From: Saccharibacillus nicotianae
GTDB taxonomy: Bacteria > Bacillota > Bacilli > Paenibacillales > Paenibacillaceae
Direction of reading: 5' to 3'
Length of the DNA stretch: 64,000 nucleotides
Assembly: GCF_042681745.1 (NCBI RefSeq)
Contig: NZ_JBHUGF010000001.1
Location: 186,001-250,000 of the forward strand
The position numbers and the translations under genes were made by a program. Below the pieces are notes generated by a model. It searched no databases. It was not told the DNA's origin and saw only the letters and a list, made by a program, of their open reading frames with translations. Every line of letters begins with the position of its first letter. Position 1 is the first letter of the stretch. This document shows positions 1 through 8,496 of this stretch, piece after piece.

Positions 1-1
1 A

Positions 2-136
2 ATCAACGGCGAGAAAGAAAAATTTATCGGAAAACTGCAAGAACGTTACGGTCATAGTAAAGAAGCGGCCGAAGAAGAGTACAATACATGGAGCAAACGT
101 CATTATGAGAATGATGCTAACAATACGTTGTTATAA
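2..136 (+). CDS. CsbD-like stress protein, C-terminal end (partial)
   Basis: The first 135 bases read as an open frame ending in TAA at 134-136. The start lies before the window. The 44 residues contain the run GKLQERYGHSKEAAEE, which resembles the conserved C-terminal helix of CsbD-family small stress proteins (sigma-B-type general stress proteins of about 60-70 residues, molecular function unclear). The tail after it (EEYNTWSKRHYEN and on) is hydrophilic. The assignment rests on this motif only, because the N-terminal half is missing. No U-rich terminator follows directly; a hairpin lies about 105 bases downstream. Confidence 0.55.
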   Translation: MNGEKEKFIGKLQERYGHSKEAAEEEYNTWSKRHYENDANNTLL

Positions 137-240
137 GCTGAAAATAGACCGTTTTGAAATTTAGACTTGCCAGAATGGTCAAAGTATCGTAAAATTGGTC
201 TTGCATGTGATTAACAACGACATAGATGGCACATAACATA

Positions 241-287
241 AAGGGCGATTGTAATATCCTTAATCGGGGATATCACAATCGCCTTAT
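241..287 (+). terminator. Hairpin, probable terminator of the CsbD-like gene
   Basis: An arm of about 18 bases (AAGGGCGATTGTAATATCC, 241-259) pairs with 268-285 (GGATATCACAATCGCCTT) across a short loop, with one mismatch and a bulge. The tail ATTCATTTATT is only moderately U-rich, so termination efficiency is uncertain. Confidence 0.5.
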
Positions 288-313
288 TCATTTATTGCGG
301 GAAAATTGTTGAG

Positions 314-470
314 ATGCTTAGGCGCGTGGTGAGGCGCTGCGAGAAGGGGATCTTCTTGGCGTCGCTGGTGAACAATGATCCCTTGAATAACCGCTATGCG
401 GTGGGGATCATCGTTCAAAGGCGACTTTCAGAAGATTCCCCTTCTCTTCGCTCACTACGTGCTGAAGCAT
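314..470 (+). repeat. Structured palindromic intergenic repeat, copy A
   Basis: This stretch folds into nested stems: ATGCTT 314-319 with AAGCAT 465-470; GTGAG 329-333 with CTCAC 451-455; 340-355 (around GGGGATCTTC) with 431-450 (around GAAGATTCCCC); GTCGC 361-365 with GCGAC 421-425; GAACAATGATCCC 370-382 with 404-416; and a terminal hairpin ACCGC-TAT-GCGGT 390-402. Copy B at 39761-39930 (opposite strand) has the same order of stems. The two share short motifs (CTTG-CGTCGCT, ACCGCT-TGCGGT, CAAAGGCGA, CTTTCAGAA), while the paired arms differ and remain complementary. Open frames crossing it look like by-products of the palindromes. Its function is unknown; a noncoding RNA, a REP-like element or a nonautonomous mobile element are all possible. 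Confidence 0.7.
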
Positions 471-705
471 ACAGTAATAATTTTCTTGCGGCTCTGCCGC
501 TGTGGGAGTGGCAGGGTAGGTCAAGGAATGAGTGGGGCAAGAGATATAAAAAAAGAGATATCAATTTGTCGAGATATAAAATATATCTAAGATATAGTCT
601 GTGTAATAACAAGAGTTATAATTTATGTACGGATAGAATGATGGAATGGTTTACTTTATATAGAAATAAAATTAATGTATATCACATATGCAAATACTAC
701 ATAAT

Positions 706-763
706 AAAAAGAGCTGATGACAAAGAGTGAGGATATACGACTTTGCATCAGCTTTTTATTTTA
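706..763. terminator. Bidirectional terminator
   Basis: The arm AAGAGCTGATGACAAAG (709-725) pairs with CTTTGCATCAGCTTTT (741-756), with A-rich sequence on one side and T-rich sequence on the other. It lies just beyond the stop of the minus-strand acetyltransferase operon, which it most likely ends. The stretch 471-705 holds no convincing gene. Confidence 0.7.
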
Positions 764-777
764 TTATGATCTATGAT

Positions 778-1449
778 TTAGAGTGGGAGTAGGGCAACTT
801 GGGAGCGTTGACCGACTTGAGTAACCATTTGTTCCCATGCTTCTGGTTTTTGAGCAAGCACAGCATAGTAACGACGCAGGAACTTTTCAATTAGTGATCC
901 GGGTAAAGATTGAGTTGCAGGATCGTAGGCTAAAAAGCAGAAGTCCAGTTCAGATACAGCTTCGCCGTCGTTATTCCACGATGGGTGGATATAAGGGAAG
1001 TCTAATTTGCGGTAACCAAGATGAGATAAGACTTCACGACGTACAAATGGATCCATCGGTTTGATGCCACCAAATTCATGATGTTCGATACGATAAGGAT
1101 CATAGATTTCTGCGAACATGCCGAATAGTTCTTTGCCTGCTTCACTTGCGACTTGTTGTAGATCGCTCTGACGTTGTTGAGCTAGAAAAGCTCCGATCCC
1201 AAGTCCAGGTTCACCAATAATCGTAAAGTCCGTCATCGCTACATTATCTTCTTCGTAATAACGGTATTCAGTAGCTCCAACCACTTTGCCTTCATGTACA
1301 GCAACAAATACGCGGATACCCGGATCTTCTAACGGTTCTTTCCATAGATCAAAAGACAATACTTCTTCTGCCGGGAAAATACGTCCCATCAAGCCATGCA
1401 TATCTGCAAATAGTGGATCTTCAATATTGGTAATACGTACAAATTCCAT
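778..1449 (-). CDS. GNAT-family N-acetyltransferase
   Basis: Protein of about 223 residues with an N-terminal GNAT-like fold: the strand HEGKVVGATEYRYYEED is followed by a GLGIGAFL loop in the place of the acetyl-CoA pyrophosphate-binding motif A. The substrate is unknown. It is the last gene of a minus-strand operon with another GNAT and a nitrilase. Two starts are possible. ATG at 1458 forms an ATGA overlap with the upstream stop, but the GAAAGG ribosome binding site abuts it. ATG at 1449 has the same site at 9-base spacing and is preferred. The terminator at 706-763 follows. The family call is reasonable because the fold pattern is visible, but the GNAT motif is weaker than in its neighbour. 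Confidence 0.65.
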   Translation of the reverse strand: MEFVRITNIEDPLFADMHGLMGRIFPAEEVLSFDLWKEPLEDPGIRVFVAVHEGKVVGATEYRYYEEDNVAMTDFTIIGEPGLGIGAFLAQQRQSDLQQVASEAGKELFGMFAEIYDPYRIEHHEFGGIKPMDPFVRREVLSHLGYRKLDFPYIHPSWNNDGEAVSELDFCFLAYDPATQSLPGSLIEKFLRRYYAVLAQKPEAWEQMVTQVGQRSQVALLPL

Positions 1450-1454
1450 TAAGA

Positions 1455-2165
1455 TCATCCTTTCAAGTTACGTGCGATAAGTAGCGGATTCTTCCATTCC
1501 ATCAACACAGCATAATGGAGTGATTCTTCATCGTCTAAATAATCTTTGATAATCGTGAGCGGTGTGCGTCCACAGCGAAGTAGAAAAGAAATCACTGGAT
1601 CATAGACTGTCCCTTGAGTGATAGCTTCTACATACTGCTGTGGTGTATAGTCCTGAGCGACCTGATGATAACCGGGCATACGACCTGCACCGAGTAATCG
1701 TGTGAGTCCCATCGCTGTAACAACTTCATACATCGACTGCATCAATAATTTACCCAGTCCCCATTGCCGATAGGAAGGATGTACACATAGATCAGCGATA
1801 TACAGTGTATCTCCTGTTGGCTGATGATTGCGAATATATCCGTTGTCAGTGACTTCTTCCCATGTATGCTGAGGATGATCCGGGTCAAAATCAATCAATA
1901 ATGAAGTCATCGAACCTGCCAGTACGCCATTGATTTCGATACAAAGTGCGCCTTGAGGAAAGCGTGTGATATGTTCATGCAGTTGCTCGGTATTCCACCA
2001 TAGCTCGGAAGGATACGGTGGAGGAAAAGCAGCACGCTGAATCTCGATCAAACGCTCAAAATCTTTTTGTGTATATGACCGGACGATAGCAGGATATGGG
2101 GTACGGTTATGGAATACATAACATGATTTATAATATGATGGAAGAGCATCTTCAGGCGTCATCAT
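1455..2165 (-). CDS. GNAT acetyltransferase, YhcX N-domain type
   Basis: The 236-residue protein carries a clear GNAT motif A, LCVHPSYRQWGLGKLLM (about residues 125-141), which binds the acetyl-CoA pyrophosphate, and a downstream GAGRMPGYH segment. In Bacillus subtilis YhcX a GNAT domain of this kind is fused to a C-terminal nitrilase-like amidohydrolase. Here the two are separate, with only 3 bases between the nitrilase stop and this gene's first ATG, so they are almost certainly co-translated and probably work on the same substrate, which is unknown. Two consecutive ATG codons (2165 and 2162) could serve as start. The PYPSELWWN segment resembles the YhcX-type subgroup from memory. Confidence 0.75.
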   Translation of the reverse strand: MMTPEDALPSYYKSCYVFHNRTPYPAIVRSYTQKDFERLIEIQRAAFPPPYPSELWWNTEQLHEHITRFPQGALCIEINGVLAGSMTSLLIDFDPDHPQHTWEEVTDNGYIRNHQPTGDTLYIADLCVHPSYRQWGLGKLLMQSMYEVVTAMGLTRLLGAGRMPGYHQVAQDYTPQQYVEAITQGTVYDPVISFLLRCGRTPLTIIKDYLDDEESLHYAVLMEWKNPLLIARNLKG

Positions 2166-2168
2166 AGA

Positions 2169-3026
2169 TTAAGACCAATCGGTATACAGATCTGTACGCC
2201 GATCACGCCATGTGGTAACAGAACCTTTTTCACGAACTTGATATAACAGCTCTAGATCAAGGTCAGCGGTTACGATCATATCATCATTGATCTCGCCTTC
2301 CACCAGAATACCACGTGGTGGAAAAGGAACATCATTCGGCGTAATCACAGCCGCTTGTCCGAAGTTGCCACGCATAAAGTCTACTGTTGGTAAAGAACCG
2401 ACTGTACCCGTTGTCACTACATAGACTTGATTTTCTACAGCACGAGCATGACTGGTGTAACGAACACGATGGAAGCCATGACGATCATCGGTACAAGACG
2501 GACAGAATATCACATCTGCACCTTTTGCTTTTGCCATACGCACAATTTCAGGGAATTCGATATCATAACAGGTTAATAGAGCGATCGTTCCTTTATCTGT
2601 TTCAAATACAGTTAAGCCATCACCTGCTGACATATTCCATTCGGTTACTTCTGTTGGCGTGATATGAATTTTGGGTTGTACAGCAACCCGTCCATCTGGA
2701 TAAAATAAATGAGCTGTATTGTATAATTTGCCTGCTTTTTCGATTACATGGGTACCACCGATAATATGAGTACCTGTTTCTTGAGCAAGTTGTTGAAATA
2801 GTTGCACATAAGCTTCAGTGAAATCAGGTAATCTCTCAATACCTAGTGCTTGTCCATGTTCATCACCAATCGATAACAATTGAGTGGTAAAAAATTCAGG
2901 AAAAAGAATAAAGTCGACTTCAAATTCTTGAGCTGTCTTCACATAATGGGTCACTTGAGCCGCAAATTCTTCAAAAGAAGATATGGTGTGAAGGCGATAT
3001 TGTACCGCCGATACGCGAAATTTCAT
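2169..3026 (-). CDS. Carbon-nitrogen hydrolase (nitrilase superfamily)
   Basis: A 285-residue nitrilase-fold hydrolase with the Glu-Lys-Cys triad visible: E44 in ILFPEF, K119 in VQPKIHITPTE and C153 in LLTCYDIEFPE. Such enzymes cleave amides or related C-N bonds in the cytoplasm. It is the first gene of a three-gene minus-strand operon, with a good GGAGG site 5' of the ATG, and lies directly before the GNAT gene, reproducing in split form the domain pair of YhcX. The length is typical of a stand-alone nitrilase. The substrate cannot be read from sequence. Confidence 0.85.
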   Translation of the reverse strand: MKFRVSAVQYRLHTISSFEEFAAQVTHYVKTAQEFEVDFILFPEFFTTQLLSIGDEHGQALGIERLPDFTEAYVQLFQQLAQETGTHIIGGTHVIEKAGKLYNTAHLFYPDGRVAVQPKIHITPTEVTEWNMSAGDGLTVFETDKGTIALLTCYDIEFPEIVRMAKAKGADVIFCPSCTDDRHGFHRVRYTSHARAVENQVYVVTTGTVGSLPTVDFMRGNFGQAAVITPNDVPFPPRGILVEGEINDDMIVTADLDLELLYQVREKGSVTTWRDRRTDLYTDWS

Positions 3027-3182
3027 AGTAAATGGTAACCTCCTGATATTGAGATATACTCATCATAACAGAATTAAGAAAGGTTATAAAAGAGGAACAA
3101 ATCCAGTACGTGTGCTACAATCTTAATTGGAATATATAATATATATTTTACTTTATTTTACAATAAAAGCAGGAGTGATCAT

Positions 3183-4595
3183 ATGGGGTTCATAAAGAAT
3201 TTCCTGATGAATGCGGGGATGATGGTCACCATTGCATATGTGGCAAATCTGATTTATAAATATGCACTTATCCGCTTTTCAGCACGTATTAAATATATCA
3301 GTTCTATTTTTTTATTGATTTTTGCTGGTTGGGCAAGTTGTTTTTTTGGATTTCGATTAAGTGAAAATGTTATTTTTGATCTTCGTTTTTTGCCTCTGAT
3401 CGTTGCGGCGGCTGTCTATTCTAGACCGATTGTCATTATGCTGGTCGGTGTAGGCATTGGATTGACCCGCTTAACTTTTAGCATAGATATGGCGGCTTTT
3501 GTAGGAGTATTGAATCTGTCTATTCTGGGAGCGGTCTGTGCTGTTCTGAATATCTGGATGCGCAATAGCACTGTTAAGTTGCACATCAAAGCGATTATAA
3601 CAGTGCTCGTCGTAAATATTATTAATACGTTTGATATTGCTGTGCTAGGTGTTGTACCGATACGTATCTATTTATTTGAAATCATGCCTTTTACGTTACC
3701 GATGTCAATCTTAATGAGCAGTGTATTTGTATTTATTCTGCGTGATTTTCATACAGAACGTCAGCGAATGTTACAACTTGAGCATGCCAATGAATTACTG
3801 TATCAACAGACCGAGGAACTGCAACAGACTCAATTTGTACTGGAAGAACGAGCCAAGCAATTGTTATTAGTATCTCAATACAAATCTGAGTTTTTGGCAA
3901 ATATGTCTCATGAATTACGGACACCGCTCAATAGTATTATTAATCTGGCACAGATTATGGCTGACAAAGAAGATCAACGTACAGTAGAAGAAACTGCTCT
4001 GTATAGTCAGATGATTTATCAATCAGGCTTAGATTTACTGGAATTGATCAATGATGTGCTGGATCTATCCAAAGTCGAAGCAGGCAAGCTCGAAATTACG
4101 TATGAAGAAGTAGGATTGTGGGAATTAGTAGAAGGATTACGCATGCATTTTGAAATTACGGCTCAGAAAAAAGGCATTACATTTGCCACTGTACAAGATC
4201 CATCTGTTCCAAAAACGATTTTCTCGGATTCTCAGCGGATTCAACAGATTTTACGCAATTTGCTTACTAATGCGTTTAAGTTTACGCAAAAAGGCAGTGT
4301 AACTCTGCGCATACACACCTATGACAATAGTGAAGATCATAGTGAATGGATTGTATTCTCTGTGCAAGATACAGGAATAGGTATAGCGCCTTCTCAACAT
4401 CAATTGATTTTTGAAGCATTTGAGCAAGCGGATAGTTCGATTACGCGCCGTTATGGAGGGACAGGTCTGGGATTATCGATCAGTCGAGATTTAGCGACGA
4501 TGTTAGGCGGATACTTGAGTATGGAGAGTCAAGAGCATGAAGGCAGTCTATTTTCACTCTATCTTCCGTTGCTTCAATCTCAAGCTACAGATTGA
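3183..4595 (+). CDS. Membrane sensor histidine kinase with LytS-type 5TM domain
   Basis: 470 residues. Five or six hydrophobic segments (about residues 8-186) match the 5TM-5TMR_LYT sensor layout. A short coiled coil (about 190-230) and a HisKA domain with the H-box ANMSHELRTPLNS (phospho-acceptor H243) follow, then a HATPase domain with N-box RNLLTNAFKF, G1 QDTGIGI and G2 GGTGLGLS. It should autophosphorylate and pass phosphate to a response regulator, but none is encoded beside it, so it is an orphan kinase. The start ATG has GCAGGAG at about 8 bases. The next gene lies about 240-270 bases on. LytS-type domains usually respond to membrane or cell-wall state; the signal here is unknown. Confidence 0.85.
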   Translation: MGFIKNFLMNAGMMVTIAYVANLIYKYALIRFSARIKYISSIFLLIFAGWASCFFGFRLSENVIFDLRFLPLIVAAAVYSRPIVIMLVGVGIGLTRLTFSIDMAAFVGVLNLSILGAVCAVLNIWMRNSTVKLHIKAIITVLVVNIINTFDIAVLGVVPIRIYLFEIMPFTLPMSILMSSVFVFILRDFHTERQRMLQLEHANELLYQQTEELQQTQFVLEERAKQLLLVSQYKSEFLANMSHELRTPLNSIINLAQIMADKEDQRTVEETALYSQMIYQSGLDLLELINDVLDLSKVEAGKLEITYEEVGLWELVEGLRMHFEITAQKKGITFATVQDPSVPKTIFSDSQRIQQILRNLLTNAFKFTQKGSVTLRIHTYDNSEDHSEWIVFSVQDTGIGIAPSQHQLIFEAFEQADSSITRRYGGTGLGLSISRDLATMLGGYLSMESQEHEGSLFSLYLPLLQSQATD

Positions 4596-4868
4596 TTATG
4601 AATACAAGCTGTAGATAAATTCGATCGCTACCTGACATTGAGATTACACTATAAAAAGTTTATAAAAAATATTGATCATGTAGTAGATCTAGATGATGAC
4701 TGCAATGAGAACGGATACATGTTCTAAAAAAGTGTAGCATCAACGTTTGGTTATTGGCAGAGAGGGTAAACAAACCTAATTCTAAGTTTATGTAATCAAA
4801 GTCATCTTTTGTAATGTACAAAGGAGAGGATACTTATCAAACGAAGACGCGCTCTTGGACTTAACCGT

Positions 4869-6125
4869 TTGAATTTGCAAAAACGAAGATATTCAATGTA
4901 TCGCAATCATCTACGAATCGCTACAACAGAAGGTATTCCGGCTACAATCTTTTCGACATTATTAAGCGGGCCTTTTTTGACAGGATTTCTATTGTATCTT
5001 GGAGCAACCGCAGGACAAATCGGATTGGTGATCGCATTAACTACACTGGTTAATGTCGGACAGGTGATCGTTGCTTTTTTGATCCAACGGTTACATAAGC
5101 GGAAATGGGTATTGATTTTATCTGTATTTCTGCATCGGGTATTATGGGGAGCTACCGGGTTAGTTCCATTTATTTTTGACAAAGAATTATGGGTGCCTGC
5201 TTTTATCGTGTTGTATATTTCAGCGTTTGTAGCTAATGCCGTTATCGGTGTAGTCTGGGCTTCGCTTATTGGAGATATTGTTCCCGGTCGCTTACGTGGT
5301 AGATATTTTGGTATTCGCAATACGATACTGAATGCGTTAGGCAGTGTCACTTTATTTGTCGGAGGGTTTTTGCTAGATAAGTATCCGGGCGGGCAAGGCT
5401 TTCTCATTTTGTATATCATCGTATGGATCTGTGTTGTGATGAATGTTGTTATTTTTCTATTTTATCCAGATGCTCCGTTTGAACGATCAGCAGAAACGAA
5501 ATTTGTACCGATGCTACGTAAGCCTTTGTATGATCGTCTATTTATGAAAGCTACTTGGTTTCTAGCATTCTGGTTATTGTTGCAGACGCTGGTTGTTCCG
5601 TTGTACTCGTATGTAATGTTGGAAGTATTGCATGTGAGCTACTCGATTACATCCATTATGACTGTCGTGCAGACGATATTTATGATGATCAGCTTTTATT
5701 TCTGGGGCAATATGAATGCACGCTTTAGTAACAAAACATTGCTGTATTGGACGCTTCCTTTTATTGCGGCTTCTTGCATCGCATGGAGTCTGAATGCGAT
5801 TATCCCTGTCGTGCTAGCGCTTCTTATTATTCATATGTTACTTGGTATCGGGGTAGGTGGATTCAACCAGCTATCGTTCAACTTTATTATAGGGGATACA
5901 CCGAAAAATGATCGTCCGATGTTTATCGCTGTTTATTCGGCGATTACAGGGCTGACTTCTTTTATCGGGCCATTGGTTGGCGGTAAAATCTTTGAGTGGA
6001 TCGAGCCTTTGCCTAGATGGGTACAAGTATTTGGATTTCAGACTGCTGTAGGGTTGCTATTATTAGGTCTAGCCGTAACGATAGGACGCAAAGTTTTAAA
6101 AAATCCAAGTCTGCATCAGTTGTGA
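4869..6125 (+). CDS. MFS-family transporter
   Basis: About 418 residues with some 10-12 hydrophobic helices, a basic N terminus and the MFS-like loop between helices 2 and 3 (QRLHKRKW). It is probably a proton-coupled exporter; the substrate is unknown. The start is unclear. TTG 4869 is the first conventional start codon of the frame and lacks a ribosome binding site; ATG 4896 is also poor. A near-perfect AAAGGAGAGG site at 4820-4829 points to codon 4836, which is ATC, and the frame stays open there with a plausible basic extension (KRRRALGLNR). A rare AUC start or a lost ATG is possible. The preceding gap (4596-4868) holds no other gene. Confidence 0.75.
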   Translation: MNLQKRRYSMYRNHLRIATTEGIPATIFSTLLSGPFLTGFLLYLGATAGQIGLVIALTTLVNVGQVIVAFLIQRLHKRKWVLILSVFLHRVLWGATGLVPFIFDKELWVPAFIVLYISAFVANAVIGVVWASLIGDIVPGRLRGRYFGIRNTILNALGSVTLFVGGFLLDKYPGGQGFLILYIIVWICVVMNVVIFLFYPDAPFERSAETKFVPMLRKPLYDRLFMKATWFLAFWLLLQTLVVPLYSYVMLEVLHVSYSITSIMTVVQTIFMMISFYFWGNMNARFSNKTLLYWTLPFIAASCIAWSLNAIIPVVLALLIIHMLLGIGVGGFNQLSFNFIIGDTPKNDRPMFIAVYSAITGLTSFIGPLVGGKIFEWIEPLPRWVQVFGFQTAVGLLLLGLAVTIGRKVLKNPSLHQL

Positions 6126-6266
6126 CCAGCGATCATATGATTTGATAATCCCATCATTATCGCTTTTCTAGAAGATGAACTTTGTCGTGAGGATTGCCAA
6201 ACGTCAGTCTGCACGCTTAAAATGATGTCAGACATATACTACTTTTAGGAAAAGAGGTTATTACGA

Positions 6267-6647
6267 ATGAGCAAGCAACCGATTTCTACCGATCGTGCTC
6301 CTGGAGCACTTGGCCCTTATTCACAAGCAATAGATACAGGACTTTTTATTTTTGCATCCGGTCAATTGGGTCTTGATCCTGTAAGTGGAGAATTAGCAGA
6401 AGGCGTGCAAGAGCAAGCGCGTGTAGCTCTTCAAAATGTAACTGCCGTATTGGATGCAGCAGGAAGCAGTCTAGATCAAGTAGTCAAAACAACAGTCTTT
6501 TTGCAAGATATGAATGATTTTGTAGCGATGAACGAGATTTATGGTCAATTTTTCAAAGAACCGTATCCTGCTCGTAGTGCTGTGCAGGTCGCTCGACTAC
6601 CGAAAGACGCTTTGGTTGAGATCGAAGTTATCGCTTTGAAAAAATAA
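6267..6647 (+). CDS. ridA: RidA-family imine/enamine deaminase
   Basis: 126 residues, the usual length of the Rid/YjgF family. It shows the family signature PYPARSAVQVARLPKDALVEIEVIA near the C terminus, including the conserved arginine (R102-R105 region), and the N-terminal GPYSQAI. RidA trimers hydrolyse reactive 2-aminoacrylate and other imines released by PLP enzymes and so protect metabolism. The gene is monocistronic, with an AAAAGAGG site before the ATG and a strong terminator right after the stop. Confidence 0.9.
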   Translation: MSKQPISTDRAPGALGPYSQAIDTGLFIFASGQLGLDPVSGELAEGVQEQARVALQNVTAVLDAAGSSLDQVVKTTVFLQDMNDFVAMNEIYGQFFKEPYPARSAVQVARLPKDALVEIEVIALKK

Positions 6648-6657
6648 TTAGTTTAAG

Positions 6658-6697
6658 CAAAAAAGACTTTCTCTTTAGAAGAGAAAGTCTTTTTTTG
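6658..6697. terminator. Strong terminator after ridA
   Basis: The stem AAAAAGACTTTCTC pairs with GAGAAAGTCTTTTT around a TTTAGAA loop and ends in seven T residues. It is symmetrical enough to serve the convergent minus-strand gene ending at 6750 as well. Confidence 0.9.
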
Positions 6698-6749
6698 TTA
6701 GTCTAGCGGAATGATTAGAATGAAGCTGAACAGATTATATTATTCCTTT

Positions 6750-7229
6750 TTATTCAAAATAAGAAGGAGACGCTAAAGCAACTGTTGAGAAATATAAATT
6801 TCTTTTCTCATATTCTTGAATTTCAGGCGTTAATTCATTTAAGAATTCGCTAGAATTTACTATGTCTTCTGTTATACTATCAGGTCTCCAAAAGGATAAT
6901 CCAAGCTCTTTAAAAGTAAAACAAATGCGCATATCAGATTCATCATCTTTCATATACTCTGTCTGCTGACTCAAGCGGTTTATGATATCATCCGCTTTAG
7001 TTTTGAATAAGTCTATCCCATCGTAAAGTAATTCGATATCAAATTCACCGAATGGATTCCAGGCTTCAATGAATATTAATTTATGATTGGAATCGTATTC
7101 TATTTTACTAAACAAATCTTCTGCATTATGTAGTGGAAAGTTCTTACATTCAGCCTCAACTTGCGATTGATCCATTCCTAATTGTATTGAACCTATGCTA
7201 ACTAAAGGCTTAATTATAATGGGTTCCAT
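6750..7229 (-). CDS. Uncharacterised protein, 159 residues
   Basis: I do not recognise the family. The chosen ATG (7229) has AAGGAG at about 8 bases; the longer frame to 7265 lacks a site. The protein is acidic and soluble, without signal peptide or membrane segment. The N-terminal IGSIQLGMDQSQVEAEC pattern (a GxIxLGM helix start) occurs in small cytoplasmic proteins of Bacillales, some of which sit beside toxin genes, but no toxin is present here. The local base composition is more AT-rich than that of its neighbours, which could mean recent acquisition. No function is proposed. Confidence 0.65.
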   Translation of the reverse strand: MEPIIIKPLVSIGSIQLGMDQSQVEAECKNFPLHNAEDLFSKIEYDSNHKLIFIEAWNPFGEFDIELLYDGIDLFKTKADDIINRLSQQTEYMKDDESDMRICFTFKELGLSFWRPDSITEDIVNSSEFLNELTPEIQEYEKRNLYFSTVALASPSYFE

Positions 7230-7374
7230 AAGTAGTCTCCTTATTTTAAAAAATTGATCATTCATGTAGTTCGCAATGAAATAAATAGAATATAAATTAC
7301 TAAGATTATAATTGTAAATAAAAAAAGATGCAAAAATATTTGGGACTAACTGAATTCTTAGTAAACATCAATCA

Positions 7375-7408
7375 AAAAGTCTATTCTTGATATCAAGAAT
7401 AGACTTTT
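7375..7408 (-). terminator. Perfect 34-base palindrome, terminator of the TspO-like gene
   Basis: AAAAGTCTATTCTTGAT is followed by its exact reverse complement, ending in TTTT on either strand. It lies 17 bases beyond the stop of the minus-strand gene at 7426. Being symmetrical, it may act in both directions. Confidence 0.8.
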
Positions 7409-7425
7409 GCATAACAATACCTTTA

Positions 7426-8184
7426 TTAATCCCGTATACGATTACGAGCAAAGAAAATCACGATCGCATAGATAAATAGCACAACTGCTAAAATAATAGC
7501 GGTTAACCAAGTACCATGAGAATCTTGATGTTTGAACGCAATCGCAATATACGCCCATACAAAGACAAGCGGATAAATACTATCACGATAACGATATCCA
7601 ATGACCAGAGCAATCAATGCACCTACAATTAGTCCAATGACTGACCAGACAGTCGGTGAAAGTCCAAAACCAGACCAATCATTTTTGTGTAAGACAATTC
7701 CTACATTCAAAATCGTAGCTACCGATACCCAACCCATATAAATACTGAAAGGCAATTTGACGAGAATAATCTGTGCTACAGAAGGACGAACGATTTTTCG
7801 TGTGCGTACATACAATACGATGGTGGTTAACAATAACAAGATAATAATGACTGTTGCAATCTCAGTTAATAAAGAGTGCCAGAAGAATAACCAGATGATA
7901 TTACATAATGAATTGATGACTAACCAGATTCCAACAGCTTCAATGCCTTCTTTACTTTCAGAAGAGTTACGGAATTGGTAAATAACAAAGCCTACCAGTA
8001 ATAAATAGATCACAGACCATATGGAAAATGCGTAACTAGCAGGTGTTAATAAAATTTCAAACATAGCTGAAATTTCACCTGTACCTCTACCGAATAGTGG
8101 TAGTGTAGCTGCTAGATAGTTCATAACCAATACAGCCGCAATAGCTACAACGTTCAGCCATTTGTACGTATTGAGTTTGGACAA
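7426..8184 (-). CDS. TspO/MBR-related tryptophan-rich membrane protein
   Basis: 252 residues with about seven or eight hydrophobic helices and the tryptophan-rich motifs AFSIWSVIYLLL and NIIWLFFW, which are typical of the larger TspO-related proteins of Firmicutes. Classical TspO binds tetrapyrroles; the role of this longer subgroup is unknown. The start is TTG at 8184 with an AAGGAGGG site about 9 bases upstream. It is monocistronic and ends at the palindromic terminator. Confidence 0.75.
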   Translation of the reverse strand: MSKLNTYKWLNVVAIAAVLVMNYLAATLPLFGRGTGEISAMFEILLTPASYAFSIWSVIYLLLVGFVIYQFRNSSESKEGIEAVGIWLVINSLCNIIWLFFWHSLLTEIATVIIILLLLTTIVLYVRTRKIVRPSVAQIILVKLPFSIYMGWVSVATILNVGIVLHKNDWSGFGLSPTVWSVIGLIVGALIALVIGYRYRDSIYPLVFVWAYIAIAFKHQDSHGTWLTAIILAVVLFIYAIVIFFARNRIRD

Positions 8185-8421
8185 TAGGAGTCCCTCCTTA
8201 TTTTTTTGAGGATCATATGTAAAGCTAACATTCGATATACAGAATGCTTTAATTATATACCCATTTCAAAGCGCAGTTACACAGCATATGCGATGTACCT
8301 CTTCTTAGCAGAAGTGCGAAAAGTATTCATCTAGAGATACTGTTATATCGATCTATCTTATTCAAAAAAAATGATTGCGCTCTCATGATTTGAAATGAAT
8401 ATTCCTAAAACAGTCATCAAT

Positions 8422-8449
8422 TTGACAAACCTTGGGTATATAACAATAT
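8422..8449 (+). promoter_or_regulatory. Possible sigma-A promoter of the sugar ABC operon
   Basis: A consensus -35 TTGACA (8422-8427) is followed 16 bases later by a weak -10 CAATAT (8444-8449), about 50 bases before the first ATG. The rest of the 8185-8421 gap shows no gene. No convincing catabolite-repression (cre) site was seen. Confidence 0.4.
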
Positions 8450-8496
8450 GTTGATTGTTTCATCTGATAAAAGGGACTTGAAGGAGGATACTGAAT

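Noticed and set aside
314..730. A 138-residue open frame over repeat A, and its shorter neighbours at 396-590 and 415-612.
   Set aside because: They run over a palindromic element, have no ribosome binding site, and their product shows low-complexity palindrome-derived sequence.
4907..5419. A 170-residue minus-strand frame inside the MFS gene.
   Set aside because: It lies antisense to a clear transporter gene and has no ribosome binding site or family; it is a codon-bias shadow.
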